Below are positions 1 to 12,631 of a stretch of DNA of 64,000 nucleotides, in pieces. The translations under genes and the position numbers were made by a program. Within the stretch, counting starts at the first letter, position 1. Each line of letters starts with the position of its first letter. The notes below the pieces were generated by a model that did no database searches, was not told the origin of the DNA, and was given only the letters and a program-made list of their open reading frames with translations. Source of the stretch: Drechslerella dactyloides (Eukaryota > Ascomycota > Orbiliomycetes > Orbiliales > Orbiliaceae); the NCBI GenBank assembly GCA_020064725.1, contig JAGTWJ010000017.1, forward strand, positions 2,914,001-2,978,000, read 5' to 3'.

Positions 1-304
1 AGGGCATCCCTTAGACCTGCCTGTCCGGATTACCGTGGTTTCCCAGCGGAAAGAAACTTGGGTGTGATGGTGGTTGTCGCGGTGTCGGCGTCCATTCAAA
101 GCCTGTCCGTTGCCGTCCTTTGAGCCCGTCTTCTTAGTCAGCCGTGTTCACCGCCCGTCGCGTGTCGCCCGCGCGTCCACCGCGTGCTCAACCGCTCCAC
201 CACGTTCCCCATCGCGACCCACATCATATCACCGAGCATCATCGCGACCTACCGCCTAGCATACCCACAGCATATAGAGAGTATTCCTATCCACCTCCTA
301 CGCA
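1..304 (+). promoter_or_regulatory. 5' flank of the PC4/Sub1 gene
   Basis: This stretch lies directly upstream of the first ATG of the PC4/Sub1 gene. It is rich in C and in short CACC/CATC runs from about 150 onward, as is common in fungal promoters and 5' leaders. I see no convincing TATA box and no complete gene in it. The upstream neighbour lies outside the window. Confidence 0.4.
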
Positions 305-1094
305 ATGCCGCCGAAACGCCAATTCACGGGCAAATTCACAAAGAAGCCCTTCAAGCGCTCCTATAACAACAACAACGATGACGTCGATGCCTCCTCCCAC
401 AAGCGCTTCAAGCCGTTCGCAGCGTCCTCGTCGTCGACTGCCACTGCCAAATCCCCAGATGGTGCAAAACACACCGACGAGGAAGGTAATTCCTACTGGG
501 AGCTCGGCGGCAAGCTTCGCCGCGTAACCGTTTCGGAATTCAAAGGCAACGTCCTCGTGTCCGTCCGCGAATACTACGAGAAGGACGGCAAGTGCCTTCC
601 TGGAAAGAAGGTTCGTCACATCCCTTGACTACGGAATCCTACCTTCATTCTACAAATAAACGGCTTGTCATTGGTAAATATCAGGTGCTAACCTAAGCGA
701 CGGATCCGTATAGGGAATATCGATGAGCCTGGACCAGTTCAACCAGCTCATCAAGGTCCTTCCATCGATCGAGCAGGCCATTGGGCAAAAGTCACAGGCT
801 AGCGTTGTCCGACCAAACTATACCACCGCTGCCAAACACGATCCTCCAAAAGCCGCAGATCCGGAGAGCGAAGCCGAGGGCGAAGACAACGAAGACCAAG
901 AACAGAAAGACGAGGAGGACAGCGACGCCGAGGACGCCCCGCCGTCGAAGAAGCCGTCCAGCAGCCACAAATCGAAATCCAAGGACGCTAAGACAGTCAA
1001 ATCCAAAAAGCGACAAGAGGAAACCTCAGACGAGGAAGAGGAAGACGAGGAGGAAGACGAGGAAGACGAAGCAGAAGAATCAGAAGAGGACTAG
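305..1094 (+). CDS. SUB1: PC4/Sub1-type transcriptional coactivator
   Basis: The coding sequence is join(305..610,714..1094), 228 residues. A PC4 (p15) single-stranded-DNA-binding domain spans about residues 62-126: it begins GNSYWELGGKLRRVTVSEFK and continues through VLVSVREYY to MSLDQFNQLIKVLPSIEQAI. This family works in the nucleus as an RNA polymerase II coactivator that binds melted promoter DNA and TFIIB. The N-terminus is basic (KRQF, KKPFKR), and the last 80 residues alternate Glu/Asp runs with Lys-rich patches, longer than in the minimal PC4 fold. The single intron (611-713) interrupts the PC4 domain after residue 102; it has a weak GTTCGT donor, a GCTAAC branch at 687-692 and a TAG acceptor. 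Without splicing the frame stops at 628, inside the domain. The start is the first in-frame ATG. Family assignment is firm; the role is known from homologues. Confidence 0.93.
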
Positions 1095-1516
1095 TGAACC
1101 CTTCCACGATCCAATCGGCTTCTTATCCTCCCACGCATCCTACCGTCTACATCGACGCACTAACCATCTATATCCATTTTCTCGTCTCGTCTCATCTCGG
1201 AGTTCATGGTTCGGAGTCGCGGTGGCAAAGGGTCAAAAACGAATGCATCAACTAGCAAGTAGATCTCATCACATTTCCTTTTTCCTAACTGTATTTATTT
1301 ATTTCTCGCAAGCGGATGAGGGGTTCCTCGGGTCTGTTCACTTTCTTAAGCTTCCACTACTGCACGCAAGTACTGCATTCCCCCCGCCTCCTGCACTCGC
1401 TACTGGCAGAGGGGTCGCGCCGCCTGTACATCATCTTTCCCACTCCAGTTTCCATTCTTTTTTTGTATTATGACTGGCAGGCGACCCGGGGCAAGCAAGC
1501 AAGTAACAAGTCCGTC

Positions 1517-1590
1517 TGTATGTATGTATGTCTGTATGTCGACCTGCAGGCAGGTAGACAGGCAGTCAGCCAGCCAGCCAGCCAGCCAGC
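1517..1590. repeat. Compound TGTA / CAGC tetranucleotide repeat
   Basis: Positions 1517-1530 are TGTA units and 1567-1590 are CAGC units. The stretch between them carries interrupted CTGCAGGCAGG-like copies. This is simple sequence with no coding potential. Confidence 0.85.
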
Positions 1591-2052
1591 TAGGACCCAC
1601 CCCACTTGCCCGTGCTCACTTCGCACCGTCGATGCTGTCTTGTGTTTCTTCTCAACATTACTGGTCACCACCGTCTACATAGAGTCAATTGCCTCATTCT
1701 CACACGCTGACTTTCCTTCCCACCGCTCCCCCACCCCACTGTCCGCTAGCGGTGACCATCCCTCATGATCAATATCGCCCGCCGCCGCCGCCGGTGTATG
1801 GACGCATCTGGCAGTTGCATCCGCGAGCGCGCCGAAACTGTGTGGAATCTGCAGGAAGCGCACCCACCGACGAGTAGGAAGGCTGGCCTGCTGGCCTGGC
1901 GGGCTGACTGACCGGACTGACTTTCACCTCCATGTTCGTCTGTCCAATTCGTCTGCGTGTCCGTCTGTGCCATCCTATAGTCTGCCAGCTATTCCTGCAG
2001 ATCTACGTGGACGCGGTGATTCGAGTCCCAGCATTCCGGGTCGGGCGTGCAT

Positions 2053-2080
2053 ACAGACAGACAGACAGACAGACAGACAG
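2053..2080. repeat. (ACAG)7 microsatellite
   Basis: Seven perfect ACAG units cover 28 nt in the SUB1-stuA interval. The same motif recurs at 18933-18952. Confidence 0.95.
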
Positions 2081-2625
2081 AACTCATAAATGTATGTATG
2101 TAATGTACTTACGCACATACGCCCAATTTTCTTTTTGTGTCTTTCAAAAAGAAATGGAGAAGGAAAAAAAAAAAAAAAAAGAGAAAGTTCAGGGCATGGT
2201 CCGGATATATATGTCCCTAACAGCATCTGGTGGCGTGGAATTATGCCGGCAAGTACACCGCAACCACAATTACAACCACACACTAGCCCTGTCCGTACGT
2301 CCATCCATCCATACATGCATCGAACCCCCAGCAGAGAAGCAAGGAGCTGGTCAGCTAGCTACTTCTTAGTAACTCGCTGAGCTAAGTAAAGTAGCTACCT
2401 AGCTAAATACCTCCGTCCCTAGCTAGCGAGCTTGGTCCAAGAGCATTAATTTCCTGTATGTAATACTCCAACATACCAAGTACATACGGACGGACATGCG
2501 TACGTAGCCTTGTCCCTCCCTCCCTTCCCTTCCCTCCCTAGCATTGCACATGCAGACAGACTACATTACAGCCGAGCCCGCGGCCGCTTTGCCCTGCTTT
2601 GCTGCCTGCTGCCTACTACTTTACT

Positions 2626-2645
2626 GCTTGCTTGCTTGCTTGCTT
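2626..2645. repeat. (GCTT)5 microsatellite
   Basis: Five perfect GCTT units, followed by CT-rich sequence. Similar GCTT tracts occur at 15711-15730 and 12054-12117. Confidence 0.93.
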
Positions 2646-5600
2646 TCCCTCCTAGCTACTTATTTAGCTGCTTGCTCGCTCATGCAATGCATGCAGGCGT
2701 GCATACATGCATATAATAACGCTGCAGCGCTCGCTCGCCCGCCGCCGTCGAATAGGTAGCTTTCGCGGGGCTGTTATTTTTTCCTAGTTGATGCCAGGTA
2801 ATTTATTGAGTATTACCCATTTTGACTTTTTCTCCCGGATGCATTCTCGCAGGACGATGCAGATGCAGCCGCCGTAGCATTGATTTAATTCCTACGAAGG
2901 GTAGCTCACTTACTTTACTTACTACTTCCAACGTACCGCTAGTCCGCCTTGTTCCTTCTCGTCTGTTTGTAATCCATGAAGGTATACTAGTGGATATGCC
3001 CCTTCCTGCACGGACTAGCTCCCAGCGTGTAATATACTTACTTCTATAACATTGAATTCCTGAAAATACCCCTCCCTCGTATTCGCTAGCTACCCACCGG
3101 TCGCCATATCGACGACCGCATTGGCGAGCTCGACGTATGTGCGTTCGTAGCTCGCTCGCAAAAGTGGAGCGGTGCCTCGGATATGTGCGTACCGGTACCG
3201 GCACATTATACACCTCGCAAGCGCGAGTTGCGCGTTGGAATTCGCTATCGATAGCCCGAGCGAGTGAAGTGAAACAAACGGGACCCATGTAACGAATCCG
3301 AAGAGAGCGTACGTCTACAAAACAGGCATCTCGATATCGGGCAGCGGACAGGGGGACCGACCCAACCGGGCCGGACGAGAAATGTAAGTAATGTAACGCA
3401 CCGCTGGCGCTATAACGTTATAGATCATATATCGATTCGATTCATTACACTATCACGGTCGTTAATATAATACTGGCGCCGCAGCAAGCTATATATGCTA
3501 CACGCAGTGAAAAAACAGCGCTCGAGCAAAATACACAGACATGTAGAATATAAATAAAAGAAGTAAAGAAGAAAAAAAAAAAAAGAAAGAGGGAGAGAAA
3601 GAATAATCGTTAGAAATATCGGCCGCCAATTAAATCTCACTACCATCATAAATAAAGAAGAAGGAAAGAAAACCCTCACCGCATTCGCTCAGGACTTTTT
3701 CGCGTCTTCCCGCCCGTACGTCGACCGGCCGCCCGTATACATAAAAATTCCATGCAATAATATAGCGCACGAAAGCACGCAAAATGCACAACAACCATAT
3801 GCAAGTAACCACAATATAACACAACCATGCAGCCGACAAGTAGCCATAGACAGACAAGACAGAACGGACATACGTACATGTACATACATACGGAATCATA
3901 CCCGATCGAAAGAAACCCACCCGTCCGGTCCGCCAGTAAAATCACACCAGTTCGCCATATTTGCGCAAGCCGTAGTCAAGGTAAGTAAGACGTGGTCGGG
4001 CGTCGTCGAATTGCGTTCGTGCGTAGAGTGTAGTGTATTATAGATAACGGCAGGGAAAGGAATGGAGGGGAGGAGAGGGAATTGCGGGATCGATAGGAAG
4101 GGAAGTGAGGGGCAAGCGAGCACGGTCATACGATAGGCGGCATATAGCTATTATATTCTCGCCAGTCGGTGGGTGGTATTGGTATAGATGATGGATGGGC
4201 AGATAGGGCTAGTTTGTGTTGTCGTGTGAGTGTTCGTCGTGCGATGTGACGTGGTGGTTTTTTCTTCGGAAGAGGTCGTGCGTGCGTGCGTGTCGTTCGG
4301 ATCGGTCATGTAGGCAATGCAATGGTGAAATGGAGAGAGTGGATGTATGCATGGATATCTGGCTGGCTGGACTTCGTGTTCGGATGGTCCGTTCGTTGTC
4401 GACGTTGCAATGAATGCGTGAGGGCAGGGCAGTAGTAACAATCGGTTTTTTGATCGCAATTGTAGCGCAGCAAATGTCATTTGAATTCGTCATCATCATA
4501 ATCATCAAAATCAGCTGCATGCAGTTGAGAAGTCCAAAAAAAAATAGGAAAAAGAAGAAGAAAAAGGATATATGAGTAGCAGAAAAAAAGGAGGAGAAGG
4601 ATCTCAACATGCAACGGCAATGGCTTTCGGATTTCATTCGCAAGCGTAAACATGACAGACGGGCGGACAGCAGCTAACAGACAGCTAACACGAGCGTGTG
4701 ATAAGAGTAATAATGATAATGATAATAATAGTAGTAATAAAAAAAAATTCGTTAATAATTTTTTTTGTCGAGTGTCTTTTTTTTTCTTTCGATCTTTCTT
4801 TTCGAGAGATGTGTATGTGTGTTTGCGCTGGCAGGTAGAGAGTCAACAAGTCATGCATGCATGCGATTCGATGAAAAAAGTATCAACAAGCAACGATATA
4901 AGGAAAAGGGAAAAAAAGTAAAAAAGCACAATCAATTCCGCTAACATTTCCAACAGTAAAACTCAAAAGCTAGAAAGCACAAGCATGTCCAGTAGTAAGC
5001 CAGCAGGAGGAACTTTTTGTTTTCGGTTCGTTCGCAGCGGCCGTACGTGTTTTCGGTAACGATGATTATGTCGAGTGGAGCAAAAAAGACAGTAAACAAG
5101 CAGAAACACGAACAAAAGTTGTAAAAGCACAGGTCATCATCATGGCGACAGTCACCCTTCTTCCCGATCGATGATGGGATGGAAGAGCTTGGGGCCGCAG
5201 GAGTATAGCGGAGGAGGGGCGGGGAAGCCGGCAACAAGCAAGAAAGAAGTCGTACAATCGCGAGTGCAGAGAGGCTTGCTTGCTTGCTTGAATCGAGAGT
5301 AAGCAACGAGACTTTTCCGCTCCGGTGGGCGGGGTATATATAATAGCGAGTGACCTGTGGCGTGAGCTTTTTGGTATCATATCGAAAAAATTCCCGAAAT
5401 GGAAGACCGTCAAGAACGCCTGTATGGATAAAAGGAGATGATTAACAATAAGGGGAGGATATATCAGAACGCCACGATAAGCGTGCCGTCCAAGGAGAAG
5501 AAGAGAAGAAGTTTGAAGGAAAAAAGAGAACCAAAAAAATACACAAACATGCAAGAGGCAAAAAACAAGTCGCTGCGTAAAAAAGCACAATCAAAGAACC

Positions 5601-5821
5601 AAGACCGTTATCCCATAAATTCCACCGAAAGGAAAAGAAAGAGAGAGAGAGAAAGGAAATCCGAGAGATCCGACATTAAAGAAAATCTAAAACGTTGGGC
5701 TGAACGTTGCAGATAGAAACCAGAGTGTATGTATTAGATTTCGCAAGGAAAGGGTCGTGAACACATGTCGCCATGGCGGTCTATCAAGACTCAGCGGAGA
5801 GAGGGAGGAAGGCGTCAGGGA

Positions 5822-8298
5822 CTACCTGCGGCGCTGCTGCACTCCAGTTGGAATTGCTGTTCGTCGGGGAATGTTATTTGTGCCGTTGAACGAGCTGGCT
5901 GGAGATGGCATACCGGTCTTCCTCCGCTTGATACCCATCCCGTCCGGGTCCGTGCTGTCTCCAGCCCGGCTGGATGGACGAGATGGGCCGTCATCGTCTT
6001 CGCGGCCACGCTTGGTGCCAGCAAGCGAGCTGGTCATGCTGGGTGCTTGTTCACCATAGGTGGTCGGTAGCGAGACGATGCCCGACTGGACTCCATAGGA
6101 GCCGCTGTTCGACTGTGAGTCCGAGGTTCGGTCTCCGTTCGAAGCATACGAGTCATAACGAGTGAGGTGGGGGGAGGTGGTGTACGTCGAGCCGGAGTTC
6201 CAGTGGCCGGCGGTATCAGGGGCAGCTCGGGCGCCTGGCGTGTCGACGGTGCGAGGGACGGCAACATTCGAGGCGTCATACGTCGACCGTGGAACGTCGG
6301 TGCCGCCGTTGATTTCGGGCGAGTGGTGGGCCGAGTGCTCGCTGGGCAGGATCGTTGAGGAGGGATAGTACGAGCTGCGGGAGGCGTTGTAGCCCTGCAG
6401 GTTGCTCTCGTGGGTGTACTCCTCTTCGTGGTCGGCTTCTTCTTCGCCATGTTCAGCACTATTGCCGCCATGATGATGACCTAGAGAGGATGATTCACCT
6501 AAATTGGGTATTCTGCCATCATTCTGGCTGGAAGACGGCCGCGAAGACGGGTTCGCCTGGCCTGGTCTTGCTGTCTGTGGTGGGCCCATGTCCGTCGCTG
6601 CCCTGCCGTTCGGGAGATACTGCGGCTGTTGTCCAACGCCAGGATACCGTCCCATGTTGGATTGCGAGGGAACGTTTCTATAGGCATCACCGTATGTGCC
6701 AGCGGACGACGAGGAGTAGGATTGAAGCTGATTGCCGCCGGGAGGAGTAGTGGCAGGCGTCGCAGGCATCGATCTACTCGAAGCCATGGTGGCAGTGTCA
6801 AGCGCCAATGGTTGATTAGCAGGCACAATGTTTGAGGGTGGCCAGAACTGCGAGTCAGCATTGGGCATCATGATGCTCGAAGCGCTTGACGGAGGAGTTG
6901 GGAACGTGATACTGCGCTCGAGGCTGGGCCGGTGCGTCTGGAGGGGATGCGACGGCACGAGAGCGGTAGTGGTCTGGCCGGCCATGGTGGTTCCGGCGCT
7001 TGATACAGACGCCGGAGACACGAGGCTGTCCGTCGACCGTCGCTGCGGCGTCGGGGCATTTGGAGCACCGGGCTGGCCCGAGGAACCAGGACCCTGCGTA
7101 GGCAACGACGAGGGTAGTGCGGGCGGGACGGATGTCCAAGGATTGCCACCTTCTCTCCGAGCTGCATGGATCACGGCAGACGTGCGGGTTGAGTTGGTGG
7201 GGTGGTACAACAAAGCGCCAATGTTATGCACAAACAATGGGTACAGAAGCTCCGTTATCTTCTCCTTGTTGGCAAAGTCAAGTGCTCGTTGGAAGGGGAT
7301 CCTGTACAAGTGTCAGTCGAAATCTGCATATCCAACTATAACCGTCTACGCCCGCCAACCAGGCTGGGACACCTACCACACTCCTTTCAGGTGCATCGGC
7401 CCGATCTTGACAACGTGCCTGACCTTCTCGGACTTAAGAATACCGTCTCGCCTGCCACGGGTCATGCCCGCGACGTTCAGCAGCTTCGTGCCGTTAATCA
7501 TGTGATTGTCTGTCGTGCACAACGGTCAGCTCAGCCACTCGAAAGAAAGTTTAATACTTTCGCAACTGCATCTCGACGACATACCTTCTCGACGTGCAAC
7601 ACAAACGCCCTTCGCCTCAACCTGGAAGCACAGGCTGCCCTCGTCTTCCCAGAGAGTGGCTGTGACCCTCGGCTTAGCGCCGGGCGGGCAGACCTGGCCG
7701 GTTGTGTCGGGAGTGGCTGGGTAGATGGCCTTGTTGTATGTGTCAAGCATGTTGGATTCGGTTCGAGAGCTGACAAGCGGTCCCGCGCCTGGCGTCATGA
7801 CACCTCGAAATGGGCCTTGTGTGGAAACACTGGAGGAGAGCGTCGACGGCATGCTCGTCGTCGGGTAGGGGAATTGGCTGTATGCACCCTGACTTGTATG
7901 CTGCGGCTCGTAGGGAGGCGGCATGTGCGACGAGCCATAGGATAACCCAGCGGATGCGGGCGTATGGCCGCTGGCCGACTGCGGTTGCGAGTAGCTCTGG
8001 TGGCTGTAGGAATCCATCCCGAGGTATTGTGGGGCGACAGAAGTGTCGTGGGAGTAGTAAGGCTGCGAAGCCAATGGTGTGGAAGTGACTGGATGGGCCG
8101 AGTAATGCGATCCCGAAGTGGAATATGCTGAACACCGACGAAAAGGTCTTGTCAGCCGCTGCGTAATGGATATTTGGGGGGAAAATCGCCAGAATCCGTA
8201 GGCGCTGGATGTTAGGACTTACCGCTCACAGATCCAGGGGCAGATTGTGCACTGTGGCCTGGGACAGGAAGTGGGAGCTTGCTGCTCGTAGTAGACAT
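5822..8298 (-). CDS. stuA: APSES-domain transcription factor StuA (Asm-1 type)
   Basis: Exons on the minus strand are 8298..8223, 8127..7585, 7509..7377 and 7301..5822, giving 743 residues. The APSES DNA-binding domain covers about residues 179-287: [20 protein letters not shown], then the basic helix region around [12 protein letters not shown] and MTRGRRDG, then [10 protein letters not shown] and [17 protein letters not shown]. Two of the three introns split this domain. The N-terminus is rich in Gln, Ser, Tyr and Pro, and a low-complexity Ser/Pro/Gly region follows the domain. Basic clusters near the C-terminus (KRGRE at 681, KRRK at 709) look like a bipartite nuclear localisation signal. 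In Aspergillus and relatives StuA controls conidiophore morphogenesis and other developmental switches. All three introns keep the frame (donors GTAAGT, GTATGT, GTAGGT). The start [11 protein letters not shown] is the first ATG after the long upstream region; 5' UTR introns are possible but not resolved. Confidence 0.95.
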
Positions 8299-9158
8299 TT
8301 GCTGTCTTGGGTGACTTTGGCCGAAGTATTCCGAACGAACCAAAGAAACAGCCGTTGGTTTCAGACCAAGCGTCGTCGTCGTCTTTGAGATGCTGAGCTC
8401 AAGGATCTAGAGCCTGTAGGTAAGGCGGAAGCTGGAGGATTTCGTAGCCACAAAGGAAACGGTGAAACCTTTAGATGGCCAGAAAGTCCATATATCGTAA
8501 CTTGCCGTTATAAAGCCGTTGATCCCAAGATGCTGTTTCCAGACAATTGAACCGAGAGAGAATTTCCCCAAAGACCTAGAGAAATCTTTCGTCCGGTGTT
8601 GATGAAAGAGTTGTGCTGTGTGCTGTCTCAAGCCCTGGATGTCTCGATGCGCGATCTGAATCCGGTGAGCGAGATATAAAGAAATAAAAATTCCGCGGAA
8701 TGTAAAGAGAAAAAGATATAATAAAATCCAGAGATCAAAGCAAAGGACGCTCGCTTGCTAAAGAACCGAGTAAAAAAAAAGAAGAATTGATGCTGCTTCA
8801 AAACAAGACGTCTAGATATCCAGATGTGCGAACGGCCGGGTCTTTCGGATGCGAAAGACGACTGTCCGATTATGTTACAGATTCCGCAAGCCTAACCGAA
8901 GCCTGCGAGTTAAGGTCGTAAAAAATCTGTTGAAAAGCGGCTACGCTCAATCAGATTGCCGGGCCTATGATATTTGGGGTATGGACAACTTTCTAGCTGC
9001 CAACTCCTGTTTTGCTGTTTTTGTCACGATGTCAGCGAACTGCGATATTGAGTTCAAAGCGTCGAGTTGAGGGACGATAGTAGGTGGCTGGGGGGCAAGC
9101 TATCCTTGCCCGTCACCTGCTGTCACATCTGAGAGGCGCATTCCCACCCATCATGTGC

Positions 9159-9178
9159 GAGAGAGAGAGAGAGAGAGA
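9159..9178. repeat. (GA)10 dinucleotide repeat
   Basis: A perfect GA run of 20 nt within the purine-rich segment upstream of stuA. Confidence 0.9.
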
Positions 9179-10387
9179 AAACACAAAGGGGACTCGATAG
9201 GGAAAAAGCGTACCGTGTTTTTCTCGTTTCCTTCGTGTATCGTTAAAAAAGAAAATGAGCCAGGGTATAAAAGAATCCGTAATCCCGTTTTTTAGTTCGT
9301 GAAATGCCGATGCTCGAGTAACAATTGGGCTAGCAAAAATGTCCAACCAAGAAATGGAGCGAAGTTAAAAATAAAAGTATGGTACGCGAGAGAGCGAGAA
9401 AAGAGCAGCAGCAAGAGAGATGATATGATAGCACGTCCACCGAGCAAAATGCCGTATCGCTAAGAAAAATGAAGGTCTTGTATTCGTTCCAAAACAGTGA
9501 CACGTCGATTGGGCCGGAAACCAGGTGTGTGAATCGCAATCGCGCGGCACTCTCCCGAGCCGAAGCAAAAGAGAGAGAGACAGATGCAGGGAGATCGGGT
9601 TCCCAGAAGGAGCAAGTCGTTTAAGAGTCGTGCAAGGTTGCGGACGCGAGAGGCCGACGCCGAGGGATGTTCACCTGGGCACACTGGACAAAGAAACTGC
9701 ACAGAAGAACTGCCGTCCTGGCCAATTAGCAGCGGGGCTTTCGCAGAAAGACCTTCGATCTCAGGATTTATGAAAGCTGGCGGGAACCAGCAGTTTGCCA
9801 TGTTAGCTCGAAAGCTGCATGCAACGCGCTAGGGTCCCAGCTTTCCCCAAGCATCAGAAGGCCCCAGAAGGGAAGGATGGAAAAACGCACGTACCCGCCT
9901 CCGGGAAGTCAAATCCAAGCAGGACAGCTGGACTTGACAGATTCGTCGCTCGCTCGCAGAGGGTCGCGATGGGGTGATCCGACGGTTGTCGATGGAGAGA
10001 GGAGGAAGAGAGTCGTGGGGCGTGGGTCAGAAATTTTTCAAGTCCTGGCGCACGCAACGAAGGGCCGAGTGATTCCGACGGGGTCTTCGGTGTTTTTTTT
10101 GGTGGTGGTGTCTTGGTCTTGTTTGTCCGGCGAGGGAGGAGGACGAAGGAAGGAAGGACTAGTTACTGCTACAGCTCGGGCTGAGCACGGTTGGACAAGG
10201 CGCAAACGTAAGCCACAGCTACCATGCAAGAAAGGGACTACACAGCGACTATTCAGGATCCGAGGCGCCGAGGATGGATGGGGGGGAGTGGATGGACGGA
10301 GGAGGGGAGGGCTATCCACGATCGAGGGTTCAAGGGCTTTGGGGAGGTGTTAAATTAAGATGGCGGGGAGGGGAGCAGCAGTATAGC

Positions 10388-10422
10388 AGTAGCAGCAGCA
10401 GACGCAGACGCAGACGCAGACG
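10388..10422. repeat. GCAG / CAGACG short tandem repeat
   Basis: AGCAG triplet units pass into four CAGACG-type hexamers. This is simple sequence on the stuA-upstream side, not part of any supported gene. Confidence 0.85.
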
Positions 10423-11216
10423 ACGAGAGGAAAGGACCGTGGTCAGCTAGCTGGAGAGCGAGAAGAGAGAGCGAGACCAGCGAGCGCTGTTTGGGAGGGA
10501 AGTCAAGTCAAGCGTACAGCTGGGGCGAATCTACAGGGATGATTTGTCGAAGAGGTAACAACGGGAAAGAAAAGAAAAAAAAGAGCGATACAAAATTACA
10601 GGTGGAGAAGAGAAGTGAAAATAGAAGTCAAGTTTTTGAGTAAAACAGGAAACGAGAAAAGAAGAAGCAGGGACACGTTCGATCGAGAGCAAGCGAGAGG
10701 GACAGACGAGCGACGCCGGTCGTGATCCGTCGACTTGGACGATGGTTCCCTGGGGGGAGGGGGGAGATGATATGATGATGATGGGAAAAGAGAGATATGG
10801 AGCAGGAGGAGAGGGAGGATTACTTTGACTTTGTTGAAAGAGTGGAACGACAGGCGGCGAGATTGATATCGCAACCGACCAGCAGGAGAGAAAAAGGTAT
10901 CAAAGCGAGGAAAGAGGAAAGGCCTGAAAAACAAAAGTGTGTAAAGTAGAGCAGGGCAGGGCGGCGTGCATGCCGTATAAGAATGATAGTAAGCAGAGCC
11001 GGCGACGACAGCGACAGCGATTATAGTCGATATACAAGTAGTAGACAGTGAAGAGACTGGACTACAGAAGAAGAAGAAGCACGAGCGGCAGCAGCATGCA
11101 GGCGCAGGGAAAACGCTGGGCTTCGATACATGCACACGCAAGGTGAAGACGGCAGTCGTGTATATATAATGTTTAATACGATTTTATATATATGGCGGCG
11201 GCGGAGGGAGGTAAAA

Positions 11217-11308
11217 GGTGGAGGTGGAGGTAAAAAGTGGAGGTGGAGGTGGGAGGAGGGCAGGGTGCAGCGCAGTGCAGCGCAGCGCAGTGCAGCAGCG
11301 CCGCGCAG
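11217..11308. repeat. GGTGGA and CGCAG tandem arrays
   Basis: Two adjacent simple arrays: GGTGGA units at 11217-11254 and GCAGC/GCAGT units at 11267-11308. Both give spurious Gly/Arg/Ala-rich open frames in several frames. Runs of GGAGG could form G-quadruplex-like structures, but I have not evaluated that. Confidence 0.8.
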
Positions 11309-12053
11309 TTGGGAGGTACTTTTTGGTCGTTCGACTTACCTGCTGGATGGAAGAGGACGTGGTGGAAGAAGAAGGGTGGTGGGATGTGTGCGTGTATGTG
11401 CGTCGCTTCCGCCCACACACGAGGGAACTCGCAGAAATAAAAAAATACACGGTTGAAAAAAGTAAAAAGGATGAGAGGCGGTCGTCGTGGATCGATAGAA
11501 AAAGAAAATGGTCAATTCGACGACGACGATATGTCGAATGGAGAAGAGGGAGAAGGAGAAGCTGGAGGGAATCCGGCTAGATCACTGAGAATCGAATCGA
11601 AAGTGGGAAGAAAAGGTACAGGTACAAGTCCCCTGCCCGGCCGTGGTTCGTACAGTAGCGGCGGTCTGGAAGTAAGTCGAATGACGAGCAGCACGCAGCA
11701 GCCAGGAGAGCCAGAGCCAGAGGTGCGCAACAGACGTACGTGCGTGAGAGAAGCAGGAGAGGAGGAGGAGGAGGGGTCCTTGGAGGGTTGTTCGAGGGAG
11801 GGAGGGAGGAGGGAGGATCAATTAAGGGTACGGGTGCTAGCAATATGTACTAATATGTACGAACTTATGAATGCGAATGCAAATGTATGCGCAGTGCTGC
11901 TGCAGGACGTCCGCCTGCTCGTCTATGTACGAAGTCTGTCTGGATGTAAGCAGTTAGCTGGGCTAGCAGAGTGCAGGAAAGCTGCCCTCTTCCCCTTCGA
12001 GGTTCGGCTTCTGCTTTTGCTTTTGCCTTGGACTTCTGGCGATATCTCTCTCT

Positions 12054-12117
12054 TGGGCTTTGGCTTTGGCTTTGCTTTGCTTTGCTTGCTTGGTTGCTTG
12101 CTTATTGCTTGCTTCTT
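12054..12117. repeat. Degenerate GGCTTT / GCTT repeat
   Basis: GGCTTT units grade into GCTTT and then GCTTG units over 64 nt, suggesting slippage decay of one ancestral microsatellite. Confidence 0.8.
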
Positions 12118-12624
12118 CGAATCCGCCGCCGTCGGGTCCTGCGCTGGCTCGAGGGACGAAAAAGATTCGAAAGAAGGAAAGAAGAAGCAGATGCAGCACT
12201 CCAGTCTTAAGAAGCTGGTTGGTGATCTAGCTCGACTGGTCGATAGTTCACCGGTTGGTTGCTTTGAAAGGTCCTGCTAAGCTACTATACTACTCTGTCC
12301 GTCCGTTCGTCCTCGTCCTGGCAGAGAGTTCGATAAAAACCACGCCCAGCCAGCAGCATAAAATAACGGGGAACGGAAAAGAGAGCACGATGGATGATGA
12401 TAAAAATAAGTAAAAATAAAAGAGAAGGCCAGCGGGAAAAGGAAAAAAAAGGTAAAAGAGGACTTAATTGGCCTCGATATAATAATAACTACCAGCTGGT
12501 GCTAGCTGGCTAACCGTCCGGAACTCGAACTAACTAGCTCTCTTTTCTTTCTCACGCTCGCCAAAACGCCTTAAGACGAATCTGAATAGACCGAGACCTG
12601 CCAGTTTTCGAAACTTTAGGCTAG

Positions 12625-12631
12625 TATAAAA
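12625..12631 (+). promoter_or_regulatory. Candidate TATA box of a rightward non-coding transcript
   Basis: TATAAAA on the + strand is followed at about 12.8-12.92 kb by a CTCTCTCGCC-type pyrimidine-rich stretch of the kind found around fungal transcription starts. It sits where the strand purine skew inverts, so it could drive a transcript divergent from stuA. No coding gene follows. A chance TATA box cannot be excluded. Confidence 0.2.

Larger units (their letters stand above)
1095..5821. other. Gene-free convergent interval between SUB1 and stuA
   Basis: About 4.7 kb lie between the stop codons of two convergent genes, which is long for a fungus. I found no ORF with an ATG, normal composition and recognisable homology. 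The left half (1.1-2.8 kb) has pyrimidine-rich tracts and tetranucleotide microsatellites. The right half (3.5-5.7 kb) is purine-rich on the + strand with poly-A runs such as 2164-2180 (17 A). A TATATATAAT string occurs at 5335-5344. The interval may hold 3' UTRs and non-coding transcripts, but I cannot show this. Confidence 0.6.
8299..12600. other. Upstream region / possible leader of stuA, purine-rich on + strand
   Basis: No gene is supported here. The + strand is strongly purine-skewed, especially from about 9.1 to 12.4 kb, so the stuA sense strand is CT-rich. This resembles the pyrimidine tracts of long fungal promoters and leaders. Long open frames here are low-complexity Arg/Gly/Glu or Ser/Pro translations of the skewed sequence. 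stuA in Aspergillus has a long leader with upstream start sites; by analogy this segment probably contains the stuA promoter and 5' UTR, which is inference. Confidence 0.5.

Noticed and set aside
5438..5716. Lys/Arg/Glu-rich 92-codon frame
   Set aside because: Produced by purine-rich low-complexity DNA next to the stuA 3' end.
10596..11141. 181-codon minus-strand open frame
   Set aside because: Its Ser/Phe/Leu-rich translation only mirrors the purine-rich + strand; no domain and no plausible start context.
11453..12280. 275-codon plus-strand open frame
   Set aside because: Composition follows local GGA/GCTT repeats, with overlapping frames on the other strand of similar length; no recognisable domain.
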